Source: Inediibacterium massiliense (GTDB lineage Bacteria > Bacillota > Clostridia > Peptostreptococcales > Thermotaleaceae). Taken from it: 64,000 nucleotides of DNA. Made by a program: the position numbers and the translations under genes. The notes under the pieces were generated by a model. It searched no databases, was not told the origin of the DNA, and was given only the letters and a program-made list of their open reading frames with translations. Shown piece after piece: positions 7,869-17,495 of the stretch. Each line of letters begins with the position of its first letter. Position 1 is the first letter of the stretch. The stretch is from the NCBI RefSeq assembly GCF_001282725.1, contig NZ_LN876587.1:307040-371039 (forward strand), written 5' to 3'.

Positions 7869-8879
7869 ATGTCAATTAAAGTAGGAATCAATGGTTTTGG
7901 AAGAATCGGAAAGAATGTATTAAAAGCTTGGTTAGAAAGAGAAATGGATATAGAAATTGTGGCGATTAACAGTACAAGTGGACCAGAAAAGCATGCACAT
8001 ATTTTTAAATATGATTCTTTATATGGAATTTTACCTTATGATGTAAAAGCTACTGAAAAATCTATTATTATAGGAGAAAAAGAGATTCAATTTACAGCAT
8101 ACAGAGATCCAGCACAAATTCCTTGGAAGGAATTAGGAGTAGATATTGTAATTGAATCAACAGGAAAGTTTACAGCTAGAGAAGATTGTCAAAAACATAT
8201 TGATGCGGGAGCAAAAAAAGTAATTATTTCTGCTCCAGGAAAAAATGAAGATAAAACTATTGTAATGGGTGTAAATCATACAGAATATGATCCAGAAAAA
8301 CATCATGTTGTGTCTAATGCATCTTGTACAACAAATTGTTTAGCACCTGTTGCAAAAGTTATTAACGACGAGTTTAAAATTAAAAAAGGTCTTATGACAA
8401 CTGTACATGCATATACAAATGATCAAAGAATATTAGATTTACCACATAAAGATTTAAGAAGAGCAAGAGCAGCGGCAGAATCTATTATTCCAACTACAAC
8501 AGGAGCTGCAAAGGCAGTTGCATTAGTATTACCAGATTTAAAGGGAAAATTAAACGGAATGGCTATGAGAGTACCAACTCCAGTAGTTTCTGTAGTAGAT
8601 TTAGTTGTTGAATTAGAAAAAAATACTACAGCTGAAGAAGTAAATCAAAAATTAAAAGAAGCTTCTGAAGGAGCTTTATCTGGAGTATTAGGATATTGTG
8701 AAGAGCCACTTGTATCTATAGATTATAAAAAAGATTATAGATCTTCTATTGTAGATGCATTATCTACTATGATGGTTGGAGAGAATATGTTAAAAGTAGT
8801 ATCTTGGTATGATAATGAATGGGGATATTCTAACAGAGTGATTGATTTAGCTGAATATATGGGAAAAATGGGATGCTAA
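7869..8879 (+). CDS. gap: Glyceraldehyde-3-phosphate dehydrogenase, type I
   Basis: A 336-residue NAD-dependent GAPDH, the glycolytic step from glyceraldehyde-3-phosphate to 1,3-bisphosphoglycerate. The NAD motif GINGFGRIGK is at the N-terminus, the active-site block SNASCTTNCLAP has the catalytic Cys at ~153, and HAYTNDQ and SWYDNEWGYSNRV are present. The start after GGAGGG is preferred over an in-frame ATG 30 nt upstream. The gene stands alone: there is no pgk, tpi or eno beside it and a strong terminator follows, whereas many clostridia have a gap-pgk-tpi operon. It has a long AT-rich upstream region (7728-7868) with TATAAT-like boxes. Confidence 0.97.
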   Translation: MSIKVGINGFGRIGKNVLKAWLEREMDIEIVAINSTSGPEKHAHIFKYDSLYGILPYDVKATEKSIIIGEKEIQFTAYRDPAQIPWKELGVDIVIESTGKFTAREDCQKHIDAGAKKVIISAPGKNEDKTIVMGVNHTEYDPEKHHVVSNASCTTNCLAPVAKVINDEFKIKKGLMTTVHAYTNDQRILDLPHKDLRRARAAAESIIPTTTGAAKAVALVLPDLKGKLNGMAMRVPTPVVSVVDLVVELEKNTTAEEVNQKLKEASEGALSGVLGYCEEPLVSIDYKKDYRSSIVDALSTMMVGENMLKVVSWYDNEWGYSNRVIDLAEYMGKMGC

Positions 8880-8881
8880 AA

Positions 8882-8917
8882 AATAATCCTGCTTTTAATA
8901 AGCAGGATTATTTTTTT
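8882..8917 (+). terminator. Terminator after gap
   Basis: Thirteen-base-pair arms AATAATCCTGCTT and complement around a 5-nt loop, then a T-run. Confidence 0.9.
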
Positions 8918-8971
8918 GTCTATGTAATAACATGATATAATAAAAGAAATGATTTATAGGGGGAAGGTGTT

Positions 8972-9646
8972 ATGAAAGATATATTGGTTGTATGGGATGT
9001 AGATGGCACTTTGATTGATGCAAAAGATTGCGGAAGAGAAGCTTTAAATAGAACATTTTATAAGATATTTGGAATTGAGAATGGATTTAGAGGGGTTTCT
9101 TTGTCAGGGAGACTAGATGCTTGTATTGTTGAAGATGCATTGAAACAAAATAATATTTCTTATGCAAACATGGATTTGTTTTTTGATACATATGTAAAAA
9201 TTTTAGAAGATGTTATAAAAAATAAAAAATATATACAAATATTGCCAGGAATCAAAGAAATTCTTCAATGTGAAAATCAAGATCATATTTTTCATATTTT
9301 AGGAACTGGAAATATTGAAAGAGGAGCTAGAATTAAATTAAAAGCTCATGAAATAGATGAATATTTTCTTCTAGGAGGTTTTGGAGATGACAAAGTACAA
9401 AGATGGCAAATGGTTCAAAAGGCAATAGAAAAAGCACAAAAGTTTAAAGAAATAAATTATTTAAATGAAAATATTTATGTAATAGGAGATACTACAAAAG
9501 ATATTTATTGTGCAAAAAAATTAGGAGTGCGTAGTATTGCTGTTTCTACAGGGTCTGATACAAAAGAAGAATTATTCAAAGACGAACCAGATTATTTGTT
9601 TGAAAATCTAGGAGACATCCAAAAATTTTTTGATTTATTTTTATAA
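8972..9646 (+). CDS. HAD superfamily hydrolase (phosphoglycolate phosphatase-like)
   Basis: A 224-residue HAD phosphatase. Motif I is VWDVDGTLIDAKD at residue ~6-18, with both catalytic Asp residues. The cap is the helical C1 type (subfamily IA). Motif II is the LGTGNIERG region, the motif III Lys is in FGDDKVQRW or KLKAHEID, and motif IV is VIGDTTKDIYCAKKLG. The substrate cannot be told; the subfamily acts on small phosphorylated metabolites. AGGGGGAAGG precedes the ATG. It is a separate unit after gap. Confidence 0.85.
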   Translation: MKDILVVWDVDGTLIDAKDCGREALNRTFYKIFGIENGFRGVSLSGRLDACIVEDALKQNNISYANMDLFFDTYVKILEDVIKNKKYIQILPGIKEILQCENQDHIFHILGTGNIERGARIKLKAHEIDEYFLLGGFGDDKVQRWQMVQKAIEKAQKFKEINYLNENIYVIGDTTKDIYCAKKLGVRSIAVSTGSDTKEELFKDEPDYLFENLGDIQKFFDLFL

Positions 9647-9781
9647 GGACTCTATGGCGTAGTCATTGAAAAGATTACAATAAAATGGTATTGTAAAGAT
9701 AGATTATTTTAAAACTATAAAAAACATAAAGTTTTATCATAAAAATTTTTGTGGGTATAAAGACGTAAGAGGTGAGATAGG

Positions 9782-10579
9782 ATGAGACATTGGAAAAAAA
9801 TTCTAATACCTTATCAACAAGCAGTAGAAGAATTAAAAGTAAAATTTAAAGGAATTCGTAATGAATTAAGGGAAATGAGCGAATATTCTCCCATAGAATT
9901 TGTAACAGGAAGAGTAAAAAAAGTATCTAGTATACTAGAAAAAGCGAAAAAATATGAAATTTCTGAAGATGAAATAGAAGAGAAAATGGAAGATATTGCA
10001 GGAATCCGTATCATGTGCCAATTTGTAGATGATATTTACAAAGTTGTAGAGCTTATTGAACAAAGAGATGGTAAAGATTTAGAAATTTTATATGTAAAAG
10101 ATTACATAAAAGATCAAAAAGAAAGTGGATATAGAAGTTATCATATGATTATAAGATATCCTATTCAAACGGCTTTTGGACTTAAAAAAATTTTGGCTGA
10201 GATTCAAATACGTACTTTGGCTATGAATTTTTGGGCTACTATTGAGCATTCTCTAAATTATAAGTATAAAAAAGATGTTCCGAATCATATTCAAGAAAGA
10301 CTCAAAAGATCTGCAGAAGCTGCATATCGGTTAGATATGGAAATGTGGGGAATTCGAGATGAAGTAATTAATGCACAAAGATTATTTGAAGCCAAATCTA
10401 GTACAGTTTCAAGTATTGTAAATAATATACAGATTTTAAAGCCCATAGGGGATGAAGAGGAAGTGAATCAATTTAGAGAAAAATTTGATGATCTTTTAGA
10501 ACATGGAAATATTTTAGAGTTAAAAGATCTTGCTGAAGATATAAAATATGCAATTGAAAAATATGAATCCTTAGAATAA
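9782..10579 (+). CDS. Small alarmone synthetase, RelQ/YjbM type
   Basis: A 265-residue protein with a RelA/SpoT synthetase domain only. It makes (p)ppGpp from GTP/GDP and ATP. Recognisable synthetase motifs are GRVKKVSSILEKAKKYEI, IAGIRIMCQFVDDIY, KESGYRSYHMIIRYPI, AEIQIRTLAMNFWATIEHSLNYKY, and a C-terminal helix rich in charged residues. No HD hydrolase domain, TGS or ACT is present, which fits the SAS1/RelQ class of Firmicutes (usually tetrameric). GAGGTGAG lies before the ATG. A stable bidirectional terminator closes the unit. Confidence 0.9.
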   Translation: MRHWKKILIPYQQAVEELKVKFKGIRNELREMSEYSPIEFVTGRVKKVSSILEKAKKYEISEDEIEEKMEDIAGIRIMCQFVDDIYKVVELIEQRDGKDLEILYVKDYIKDQKESGYRSYHMIIRYPIQTAFGLKKILAEIQIRTLAMNFWATIEHSLNYKYKKDVPNHIQERLKRSAEAAYRLDMEMWGIRDEVINAQRLFEAKSSTVSSIVNNIQILKPIGDEEEVNQFREKFDDLLEHGNILELKDLAEDIKYAIEKYESLE

Positions 10580-10612
10580 AGAGATGTAAAATTTTACATC
10601 TCTTTATCTTTT
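10578..10612. terminator. Bidirectional terminator between alarmone synthetase and flavin reductase genes
   Basis: A perfect 28-nt palindrome (AAAGAGATGTAAAA and complement) spanning the end of both converging genes, followed by a T-rich run. Confidence 0.85.
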
Positions 10613-11176
10613 TCTCTTTTTTTTGGCTATAGAAAATCCAAAATGGCCGAGGGGTTTTTTTAGATTATAATATTCTCCATGACAATAGCAAATAGGTTTT
10701 GCTTTTTCAAGATGAAATTTATTCTTAGCATCCATATATTGATCATCTACATTTACAGCTAAAACTTTTGCAGTAAACATATGATGAGAACCTAGAGGAA
10801 CAATATCTTCGACTCTACATTCAATATTGACAGGACTTTCTAAAATCAAGGGAGCAGATACTTTTGTAGCTTTCTGAGGTGTTAAATTTAGAGTTTGGAA
10901 TTTATCTACATCCCTTCCAGATTTGACACCACAAAAATCTGTAGCATATACTAAATCTTCTGTTGTGAGATTGATGACGAATTCTTTTGTTTTTTTGATT
11001 AGATCATAAGAATATCTCTCAGGTCTTAAAGAAATATAAGTCATAGCAGGATCAGAACATATAGTACCTGTCCATGCTACTGTAATGATATTATATTTTT
11101 CTTCATCTTTACAGGATACCAAAACAGCAGGAACAGGATAGACCATAGTTCCAGGTTTCCAAGTTAATTTTGTCAT
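10604..11176 (-). CDS. Flavin reductase-like, FMN-binding split-barrel protein
   Basis: A ~190-residue protein of the flavin reductase (flavoredoxin-like) family. The N-terminal KPGTMVYPVPAVLVSC, then NIITVAWTGTICSDPAMTYISLRP, FVINL, VKSGRDVDKF and ECRVEDIVPLGSHHMFTAKVLAV are typical of FMN-binding split barrels. The Cys in TGTICSDP matches flavoredoxins of anaerobes. The likely role is FMN-dependent electron transfer. The second in-frame ATG is chosen because AAGGAG lies 8 nt before it and only 2 nt before the first. The C-terminus is a basic tail (KKKRKR). A nitroreductase gene lies upstream on the same strand. Confidence 0.85.
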   Translation of the reverse strand: MTKLTWKPGTMVYPVPAVLVSCKDEEKYNIITVAWTGTICSDPAMTYISLRPERYSYDLIKKTKEFVINLTTEDLVYATDFCGVKSGRDVDKFQTLNLTPQKATKVSAPLILESPVNIECRVEDIVPLGSHHMFTAKVLAVNVDDQYMDAKNKFHLEKAKPICYCHGEYYNLKKPLGHFGFSIAKKKRKR

Positions 11177-11194
11177 ACACATTTCTCCTTTTCA

Positions 11195-11228
11195 TATGAA
11201 AAATGAAGGAGACATATTCATGTCCCCT
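11195..11228 (-). terminator. Probable terminator after nitroreductase gene
   Basis: On the - strand an imperfect stem AAGGGGACAT-GAAT-ATGTCTCCTT is followed by CATTTTT. The T-run is not perfect. Confidence 0.45.
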
Positions 11229-11240
11229 TATAATATATTT

Positions 11241-11876
11241 TTATTCTATAATCGTCATTACTTCTTGAATTGGTTTTCTAGAAGGACTTTTTGGTTCTCC
11301 ATCAGGAACTCCTAGTGGAGTCATAGCGGCTAGAAAATATCCTTCTTCTTTAAATCCAACAAAGTCTTCAATTTCTTTGGCAGCATAATTTTGACTTGTC
11401 ATCCAACAAGTTCCATAACCAAGATGAGTAGCAGAAAGCATAATATTTTCCATTGCAGCTCCCACACTTTGAATTAAAGGACTTCGTTTTAAAAGATCAT
11501 GAATTTCATCTGTAGGAGCTTTAATTTTTTTAAGTACATCAAGGCCAGTAGCTTCATAAGGACCAGCATATACTAAAATAAGTACAGGAGCTTTTGTGAA
11601 GAAGGTTGCGTATTTTACAAATTTTGTAAATTTCACTTTTTCTTCTTCATTTTCTAAATGAGTTGCAAGATCAGCATTTTTATTTTCTATAATATTTGCA
11701 ATTTGTTTTATTTTTTCTTTGTTTGAAATTACTACAAAACGCCAATTTTGAATATTTTTACCTGATGGTGCAAAGGTAGCAGCTTCAATAATTTTGTGAA
11801 TATCTTCTATAGGAACAGATACATCTTTAAATTTTCGTACACTGTGTCTTTTGTAAATAAAATCTAAATTTTTCAA
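11241..11876 (-). CDS. Nitroreductase family FMN protein
   Basis: A 211-residue nitroreductase-fold oxidoreductase, FMN-dependent and normally homodimeric. The N-terminal RHSVRKFKDVSV and EAATFAPSGKNIQNWRFVVI are the FMN phosphate-binding signature. The middle SVGAAMENIMLSATHLGYGTCWMTS and the late FLAAMTPLGVPDGEPKSPSRKPI are also typical. The natural substrate is unknown; members reduce quinones, nitro compounds or flavins. It is paired with the flavin reductase-like gene downstream (65-nt gap with a possible terminator). An AGGAGG site precedes the ATG on the coding strand. Confidence 0.9.
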   Translation of the reverse strand: MKNLDFIYKRHSVRKFKDVSVPIEDIHKIIEAATFAPSGKNIQNWRFVVISNKEKIKQIANIIENKNADLATHLENEEEKVKFTKFVKYATFFTKAPVLILVYAGPYEATGLDVLKKIKAPTDEIHDLLKRSPLIQSVGAAMENIMLSATHLGYGTCWMTSQNYAAKEIEDFVGFKEEGYFLAAMTPLGVPDGEPKSPSRKPIQEVMTIIE

Positions 11877-12019
11877 TATTCTTCCTCCTTTGTCTTGTGT
11901 ATGTTATTTGCTATTATATAGCATTTTTCAACTTTCTTCAATGGGATAGAATTTTGTTAAGAAAATTATTTTGATTTAGGGTATAATATTTATGTACTTT
12001 ATAAAAAGTAGGTGAACAA

Positions 12020-12709
12020 ATGGGATTATTTGCAATAGGAGATTTACATCTGAGTTTATCTGTACATAAACCCATGGATATTTTTGGATATCAATGGGAA
12101 AATCATCATGAAAAGATTAAAGAAAATTGGTGTAACACGATTAATCAAGAAGATACTATTTTAATTCCAGGAGATATTTCCTGGGGAATGACATTAAAAG
12201 AAGCTATGGAGGATTTGCAATGGATACAGGATCTTCCGGGAAAAAAATTTCTTTTAAGAGGGAATCATGATTATTGGTGGAGCTCTGTAACGAAGCTTAA
12301 TAATATGTTTGAGAATATGAAATTTTTACAAAATAATTATTTGGTCTATGAGGATTTAGCTATATGTGGAACAAGAGGATGGATTTGTCCTAATGATAAA
12401 AAATTTACCCAACATGATCAAAAAATATACGAAAGAGAAATTCATAGGTTAAAATTATCATTGGATGAAGCGACTAAAGGAGGATATAGAAATATTATTG
12501 TAATGACTCATTATCCTCCTACAAATGATAAAATAGAGCCATCGGAGTTTACAAATATTTATGAATCTTATTCAGTCAAAAAAGTAATATATGGGCATCT
12601 ACATGGGAAGGAATCTTTTAAAATGGGATTACAAGGATTTTTAAATGGAGTAGAGTATCATTTAGTTTCTTGTGATTATATTGATTTTATGCCATTAAGA
12701 ATATTATAA
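12020..12709 (+). CDS. Metallophosphoesterase (calcineurin-like)
   Basis: A 229-residue binuclear-metal phosphoesterase. The five motifs are in order: IGDLHLS (residue ~6), PGDISWG, LRGNHDYWW, MTHYPP and YGHLHGKE. The family is a stand-alone MPE often annotated serine/threonine phosphatase-like or YkuE-like; the substrate is unknown. It begins after AAAGTAGGTG. It is followed after 53 nt by the YvyF-like zinc-ribbon gene without a clear terminator. Confidence 0.85.
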   Translation: MGLFAIGDLHLSLSVHKPMDIFGYQWENHHEKIKENWCNTINQEDTILIPGDISWGMTLKEAMEDLQWIQDLPGKKFLLRGNHDYWWSSVTKLNNMFENMKFLQNNYLVYEDLAICGTRGWICPNDKKFTQHDQKIYEREIHRLKLSLDEATKGGYRNIIVMTHYPPTNDKIEPSEFTNIYESYSVKKVIYGHLHGKESFKMGLQGFLNGVEYHLVSCDYIDFMPLRIL

Positions 12710-12762
12710 TTTATAAAGCTATGATATAATAGAAAAAATGCATCTTTCATGAGAGGTGGACT

Positions 12763-13203
12763 ATGACAAATCAAAGAAAATATACTAAAGGAATTCAGAT
12801 TAGAACTTGTAAGAGATGTAAAAAGCCAATTAATGAAAATTCACTATATGATTATTGTCCAGATTGTTTTAAGAGGATTGAAGAAGTCTTTGATAAGATC
12901 GAAGATTATTTAAGTGAATATCCAGGAGCAACTGCGTTTGAAATTGAACAAGAAACAGGGGTTCCTTATTATGTGATTAATAATTTTATAAGAGATGGGA
13001 GACTTCTTGAGATTCCAAATGAATATTTAAATTTTGAATGTAAAAGGTGTGGGTGTCTTCTTTTATCTGCCCATCATAAGTATTGCCCACGTTGTAGAAA
13101 AGAGTTAGAAAAGGAAATAGAACTAGCTAAAACACAATTAAAGATGTCTATGAATGATCATGATAAAGCAAAAATGCATATTAAACATAGAAATAGAGAT
13201 TAG
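12763..13203 (+). CDS. Zinc-ribbon/HTH protein, YvyF-like (flagellar operon protein family)
   Basis: A 146-residue protein with two Cys4 zinc ribbons around a helical HTH-like centre. The first ribbon is CKRCKKP...YCPDCF (residues ~13-32), the middle is EYPGATAFEIEQETGVPYYVINNFIRDGRL, and the second ribbon is CKRCGCLL...YCPRC (about 88-108). This matches the YvyF/TIGR03826 family, which in Bacillus lies by flagellar genes. Here no flagellar structural gene is adjacent, so a regulatory or motility role is an inference from family resemblance. GAGAGGTGG precedes the ATG. A terminator follows. Confidence 0.75.
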   Translation: MTNQRKYTKGIQIRTCKRCKKPINENSLYDYCPDCFKRIEEVFDKIEDYLSEYPGATAFEIEQETGVPYYVINNFIRDGRLLEIPNEYLNFECKRCGCLLLSAHHKYCPRCRKELEKEIELAKTQLKMSMNDHDKAKMHIKHRNRD

Positions 13204-13219
13204 ACAAAAAATATTAAAA

Positions 13220-13247
13220 AACAAAGTGAATATCACTTTGTTTTTTT
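13220..13247 (+). terminator. Terminator after YvyF-like gene
   Basis: AACAAAGTGA-ATA-TCACTTTGTT followed by T-run. Confidence 0.88.
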
Positions 13248-13332
13248 GTAAACTGAATAAAATATGCGATTTTATTATATCAATGATATAATAAAATAGA
13301 AAATACATTATATTAGAAATTGGGTGTGAAAA

Positions 13333-13887
13333 ATGAATTACAAAATGAAAGAAAGTGTTTTTGATAAATTTTTTGACAATAGAGAGGCGTTGATTCGTCA
13401 GTTTAAAAAGGGTGATATCACAAAGAAAGAATTTATTGAAGAACATTATTTTTTCATAAAAGGATTAAAATTAAAACCTTTTAAAAATGGAATTAATTCT
13501 TTTGAAAAAGGAATTTATAACTATCAATATTATAATATGCTTGCCAAATATAGTTATATGAAGTCAAAGGATTCAAAACTTCAACAAAAACATCCTCAAC
13601 TGATAGATCAGTTAAGAAAAGATTCTCAATATTATTATAGTCAAAAAGATAAGACTACTTTAAAATTACTAGAATATCTTGATTTTCAAAATGTAGAAGC
13701 CTATTTTGTAAAAGTAGAGTCCAAAGCATTAGAGAATAAATTATTTGAGATTGTTTTAAAGGATTATCAACATGTAATACTACATTCAATAAGTGAATGG
13801 TTGTTAGTCCGTTTAAAAGAAGAAGGAGTTTTTATATCAAAAAAAAGAAAATCTTTAATTGATCAATATATTAATGAAAGATATTAA
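13333..13887 (+). CDS. Hypothetical protein resembling DUF6648
   Basis: A 184-residue soluble, Lys/Tyr-rich protein. The N-terminal half, VFDKFFDNREALIRQFKKG, DITKKEFIEEHYFFIKGL and KGIYNYQYYNMLAKY, resembles the DUF6648 family that I know from other clostridia. The remainder is predicted helical with no metal or nucleotide motif. Function is unknown. The start is a single ATG after TGGGTGTG, which is a weak ribosome-binding site. It sits alone between a terminator and the PrsW-like gene. Confidence 0.6.
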   Translation: MNYKMKESVFDKFFDNREALIRQFKKGDITKKEFIEEHYFFIKGLKLKPFKNGINSFEKGIYNYQYYNMLAKYSYMKSKDSKLQQKHPQLIDQLRKDSQYYYSQKDKTTLKLLEYLDFQNVEAYFVKVESKALENKLFEIVLKDYQHVILHSISEWLLVRLKEEGVFISKKRKSLIDQYINERY

Positions 13888-13966
13888 ATCTTGAAAAAAT
13901 ATCCTTTCTAAAAAATGATCTATATACAAATAATAAGTAGAGTCATAATAAGAAAGGATGTAAAAA

Positions 13967-14683
13967 ATGACAACAAGACTTTTTATTATTGCTGTATCTC
14001 CTGGAATTGCTCTTGCTTTAGGAATTTATTTAACAGATCGATATGACAAAGAGCCTACTTCTCTTTTATTAAAAGCATTTATTCTAGGAGCTTTATCTGT
14101 TATTCCTACAGCTTTTGTGGAAGGAATACTTCAAAGGTTTAATATTTTTTCTGGAGTATTCGCAGCAGCTTATACAGCTTTTATTGTAGCTGGATTTACA
14201 GAAGAATTTTTTAAAAGAGCAGTAGTTTTAAAAACTGCTTATCATCATGAAGCTTTTGATGAAAAATTAGATGGTATTGTGTATGCTACTTTTGCCGCAT
14301 TAGGATTTGCCACTGTAGAAAATGTTATGTATGTAGTATTTCGATTTGCAACAAATCCTTATGTAGGATTGTATAGAGGGATTTTATCTGTTCCTGCGCA
14401 TATGCTCTTTGGTATTACAATGGGGTATTACTTGTCTTTATCAAAGTTTGCAATGCATGAAGGAATCAGAAAAAATTATTTAAGAAAATCCTTATTATTA
14501 CCTGTCATTTTACATGGTATATTTGATTTTATTTTAATGTCAAAGATTCCAATTTTAATGATCTTTTTAGTTCCGTTTGTGATTTATCTTTGGGTCATTA
14601 ATTTAAGGAGACTCAATGAATATACTCATGAATCTAGAAGTATTTACAAAAATATGAAGAATAAAAAAGAGCCTTTAGAATAA
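13967..14683 (+). CDS. PrsW-family intramembrane metalloprotease
   Basis: A 238-residue polytopic membrane protein with about seven helices. The PrsW signatures are visible: YLTDRYDKEPTSLLLKAF near the N-terminus, GFTEEFFKRAVV (glutamate pair), GIVYATFAALGFATVENVMYV, SVPAHMLFGITMGYYLS, and LLPVILHGIFDFIL. In Bacillus PrsW performs site-1 cleavage of the anti-sigma factor RsiW. No sigma/anti-sigma pair is adjacent here, so its target is unknown. AGAAAGGATG precedes the ATG and a terminator follows. Confidence 0.88.
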   Translation: MTTRLFIIAVSPGIALALGIYLTDRYDKEPTSLLLKAFILGALSVIPTAFVEGILQRFNIFSGVFAAAYTAFIVAGFTEEFFKRAVVLKTAYHHEAFDEKLDGIVYATFAALGFATVENVMYVVFRFATNPYVGLYRGILSVPAHMLFGITMGYYLSLSKFAMHEGIRKNYLRKSLLLPVILHGIFDFILMSKIPILMIFLVPFVIYLWVINLRRLNEYTHESRSIYKNMKNKKEPLE

Positions 14684-14716
14684 AAATGAAAGTTTTTATT
14701 AATATTATGGATAAAG

Positions 14717-14742
14717 TCCACTCATAAGAGTGGATTTTTTTT
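14717..14742 (+). terminator. Terminator after prsW-like gene
   Basis: TCCACTC-ATAA-GAGTGGA then eight T. Confidence 0.88.
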
Positions 14743-14948
14743 ATAAAAAATATGTAAAATAAATTAAGCGTTAACCTTGGCATATTTTATTGTTTTCATG
14801 AGAAGGGAAGATATATTTCGATTTTTTAAATTGTTTAAAAAATATTTACAAATTTTAAATTTCAAGGTATTCTTTTTTAAAAGAGAAAAACTGAGGATAG
14901 GTACAAAGGTTTTACGAAACGATTATTCAGTGTAAGGAGGCTTAGTTT

Positions 14949-17039
14949 ATGAAAAAAATCAGTTCAAAAATTACAATAAGTATTATAGCATGTTCTTTAA
15001 TAATAGCTCTATTATTAGGAACTATAAGTTTATTCGAAAGTTCCAAATATGTTAAAAAAGAAGCCCATGATACATTGTTATTTATGGCTCAAAGTTATGC
15101 CAATGATTTTAGTAAAGACCTAAAAGAAGTTGAAGGCTGGATAACTGGTTTAAATTCAAATATATTTTCCACTTTTGATATAGAGGAATTTAAAAAAGAT
15201 CCTAGTTATATTCAAAAATATCAAAAAGAAATTGATTTTATGATTCAAAGTCTTGCATTAAAAACTCATGAGGTACAGGGAATTTATTTTACTTTCAATC
15301 CAGAATTAACTGGAAAAGCGTATGAGATTTGGTATATTAATGAAGATGGAAAATTTGAAAAAGTAGATTGCGATTTAGATTCACAAAATTCATACATAAA
15401 TGAGTTCTATCTAGAAAACGAAGATATGTCTTGGTATTATAATCCAATCAAGATGAAAAAGGGTGTATGGGATGACCCTTCTTTAGAAGAAGAAATCAAT
15501 AAAACGGTAGCTTCTTATACAGAAGCAGTGTATAAAGATGATATTTTGATTGGAGTAGTAGGGATTGATATTGATATAGACCATATAAAAAATACAATTG
15601 ATGATATGAATGTATATGATACAGGATATGCAGTTTTGTATAATAGTGAATATGACTATTTGATGCATCCTACTTTTACAATGAAAGATAACTTAAAAAC
15701 GATAGAAGATGGAAAATTAGGTTTTATAGCTCAACATATGGAGAAAAAAGATTCAGGGGTAATAGAATATGAATGGACAGACCAAGAAAAAATAATAGGA
15801 TATGCTCATTTATCTAATGGCTGGATACTTGAATTAGTGCCTTCTATAGAAGAAATATTTAAACCTGTAGATCAATTGAGATTCAAGATAGCTCTTTTTA
15901 TACTTTTAGGAATTATATTATCTGTAATAATAGGATTATATATTGGAAGGTCTATATCTAAACCAATTGTTAAAATTACTGAATTAATCGATAGAACTGA
16001 AAAATTAGATTTGGCTTATGATAAAGCATATGAGAAATATTATGATTATAAAGATGAATCAGGCATAATGTTTAAATCTATGAACATCCTTAGAAAATCA
16101 TTGAGAGAATTTGCAAATGAACTTATCGATACTTCTGAATGCATTTCGAATAATGCTTATAATGTAGAAAGATTGACAGATGCTTTAAAGGATAAAGTAA
16201 ATAATAATGCTGCAATTACTCAAGAATTATCTGCAGGAATGGAGGAAACAGCTACAATTACAGAGATGGTACATGCTTCTACTGATGAAATGAATCATAT
16301 TGTAAATTTGATAGTAGATCAGACAGAAAAAGGAGTAGAGGCAGCCAATGATATAAATATAAGAGCAAATCAATTAAAAAATGATGTTAGTATTTCTGTT
16401 AAAAAAAATCATGATATTTACTATCAGGCAAAGAAAGATATGGACTTGGCTATAGCTCAAGCAAGAAATGTAGAAAAAATCAATATGCTAGCAGATACTA
16501 TTTTACAGATTACACGACAAACTAATTTATTAGCTTTAAATGCGTCTATAGAGGCTGCAAGAGCAGGAGAAGACGGCAGGGGATTTTCTGTTGTTGCAGA
16601 TGAAATAAGAAAGCTAGCAGAGCAATCTTCTAGAGCTATTGAAGATATTCAAAATGTAGTTGGAGTAGTCAATTTTTCTGTTTCTAATTTGGTAGAAAGT
16701 TCTCAAAGAATTCTTAAATTTATAGAAAATGATATTAATGCAGACTATAAAATGATGATTCAAGTGGGAGAGCAATATAGTAAGGATGCACAAGGTTTTA
16801 ACAGTTTGATGATGGATTTTAATCTTACAATAGGGGAAATAAGAAAGTCCATTCAGGAAATATATACAGCTATGCAAGAAGTGTCTATAACTGTAAATGA
16901 AGGAGCAACTGGAGTGGAAGATATGGTTATAAAAACTTCAAATATTGTTGAAGAATTAGTTCATGTGAAAGAAAGTACGGGAGAAAATTTAGAAAATTCC
17001 AATAAACTTAAAAATATTGCTTTACGCTTTAAAATGTAA
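14949..17039 (+). CDS. Methyl-accepting chemotaxis protein, dCache sensor (MCP1)
   Basis: A 696-residue transmembrane chemoreceptor. TM1 is at about 8-28, an extracellular double-Cache-like domain covers ~35-300 ([22 protein letters not shown] is the typical Cache strand), and TM2 is at ~310-335. A HAMP-like region and a long coiled-coil signalling domain follow. The conserved tip [19 protein letters not shown] and [16 protein letters not shown] is near 520-560. It signals to CheA/CheW; the ligand is unknown. AAGGAGG lies before the ATG. The 200-nt region upstream is AT-rich, and I do not recognise a riboswitch in it. A 20-bp terminator stem follows. Confidence 0.93.
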   Translation: MKKISSKITISIIACSLIIALLLGTISLFESSKYVKKEAHDTLLFMAQSYANDFSKDLKEVEGWITGLNSNIFSTFDIEEFKKDPSYIQKYQKEIDFMIQSLALKTHEVQGIYFTFNPELTGKAYEIWYINEDGKFEKVDCDLDSQNSYINEFYLENEDMSWYYNPIKMKKGVWDDPSLEEEINKTVASYTEAVYKDDILIGVVGIDIDIDHIKNTIDDMNVYDTGYAVLYNSEYDYLMHPTFTMKDNLKTIEDGKLGFIAQHMEKKDSGVIEYEWTDQEKIIGYAHLSNGWILELVPSIEEIFKPVDQLRFKIALFILLGIILSVIIGLYIGRSISKPIVKITELIDRTEKLDLAYDKAYEKYYDYKDESGIMFKSMNILRKSLREFANELIDTSECISNNAYNVERLTDALKDKVNNNAAITQELSAGMEETATITEMVHASTDEMNHIVNLIVDQTEKGVEAANDINIRANQLKNDVSISVKKNHDIYYQAKKDMDLAIAQARNVEKINMLADTILQITRQTNLLALNASIEAARAGEDGRGFSVVADEIRKLAEQSSRAIEDIQNVVGVVNFSVSNLVESSQRILKFIENDINADYKMMIQVGEQYSKDAQGFNSLMMDFNLTIGEIRKSIQEIYTAMQEVSITVNEGATGVEDMVIKTSNIVEELVHVKESTGENLENSNKLKNIALRFKM

Positions 17040-17084
17040 AATGATAATTGTGAAGATGTTTTTAAAATTGAAATTGTTGAAAAA

Positions 17085-17133
17085 AATAAGAAAGCCTTTT
17101 GAAAATTTTTCAAAAGGCTTTCTTATTTTTAAT
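17085..17133 (+). terminator. Strong terminator after MCP1
   Basis: Perfect 20-bp arms (17085-17104 and 17108-17127) with a 3-nt loop and T-rich tail. Confidence 0.9.
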
Positions 17134-17218
17134 TTATAGAACAAATTGTGAAAGTAGCAAAATTTGCTTTTCTGCATAAAATGGTACTGTCTAAGATTAA
17201 TAAATAGGGGGAGGAAAC

Positions 17219-17476
17219 ATGAATAGAGAACAATTAGAAATGCTTTCAAAACTTCAAGAAGTAGAGTTTGCTTGTATTGATCTCAACTTATATTTAGATA
17301 CTCATCCACAAGATCAAATGGCACTTATGAGATATAATACATGTGCTTATCAGCTAGATGTATTAAAAAAACAATACGAATGTATGTATGGACCTATTTT
17401 AAACTTTGGATTTTCACAGAGTCAATATCCATTTCAATGGATAGAAGGTCCATGGCCTTGGGAAATTCAATACTAG
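17219..17476 (+). CDS. cotJB: Spore coat protein CotJB
   Basis: An 85-residue spore coat protein. The family pattern is clear: LSKLQEVEFACIDLNLYLDTHP, ALMRYN, and a C-terminal tail rich in Pro, Trp and Phe (GPWPWEIQY). CotJB is part of the CotJ coat/inner coat complex made in the mother cell. GGGGGAGG precedes the ATG. cotJC follows after 19 nt. The usual first gene cotJA is not present upstream: the space back to the MCP1 terminator is under 100 nt. Confidence 0.93.
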   Translation: MNREQLEMLSKLQEVEFACIDLNLYLDTHPQDQMALMRYNTCAYQLDVLKKQYECMYGPILNFGFSQSQYPFQWIEGPWPWEIQY

Positions 17477-17495
17477 GACATAAGGGGGAAAAAAT

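Noticed and set aside
14750-14948. Possible c-di-GMP riboswitch before MCP1
   Set aside because: None of the conserved GEMM-I core (GGCAAACC ... GACGCAAAGCC) or class II core is present.
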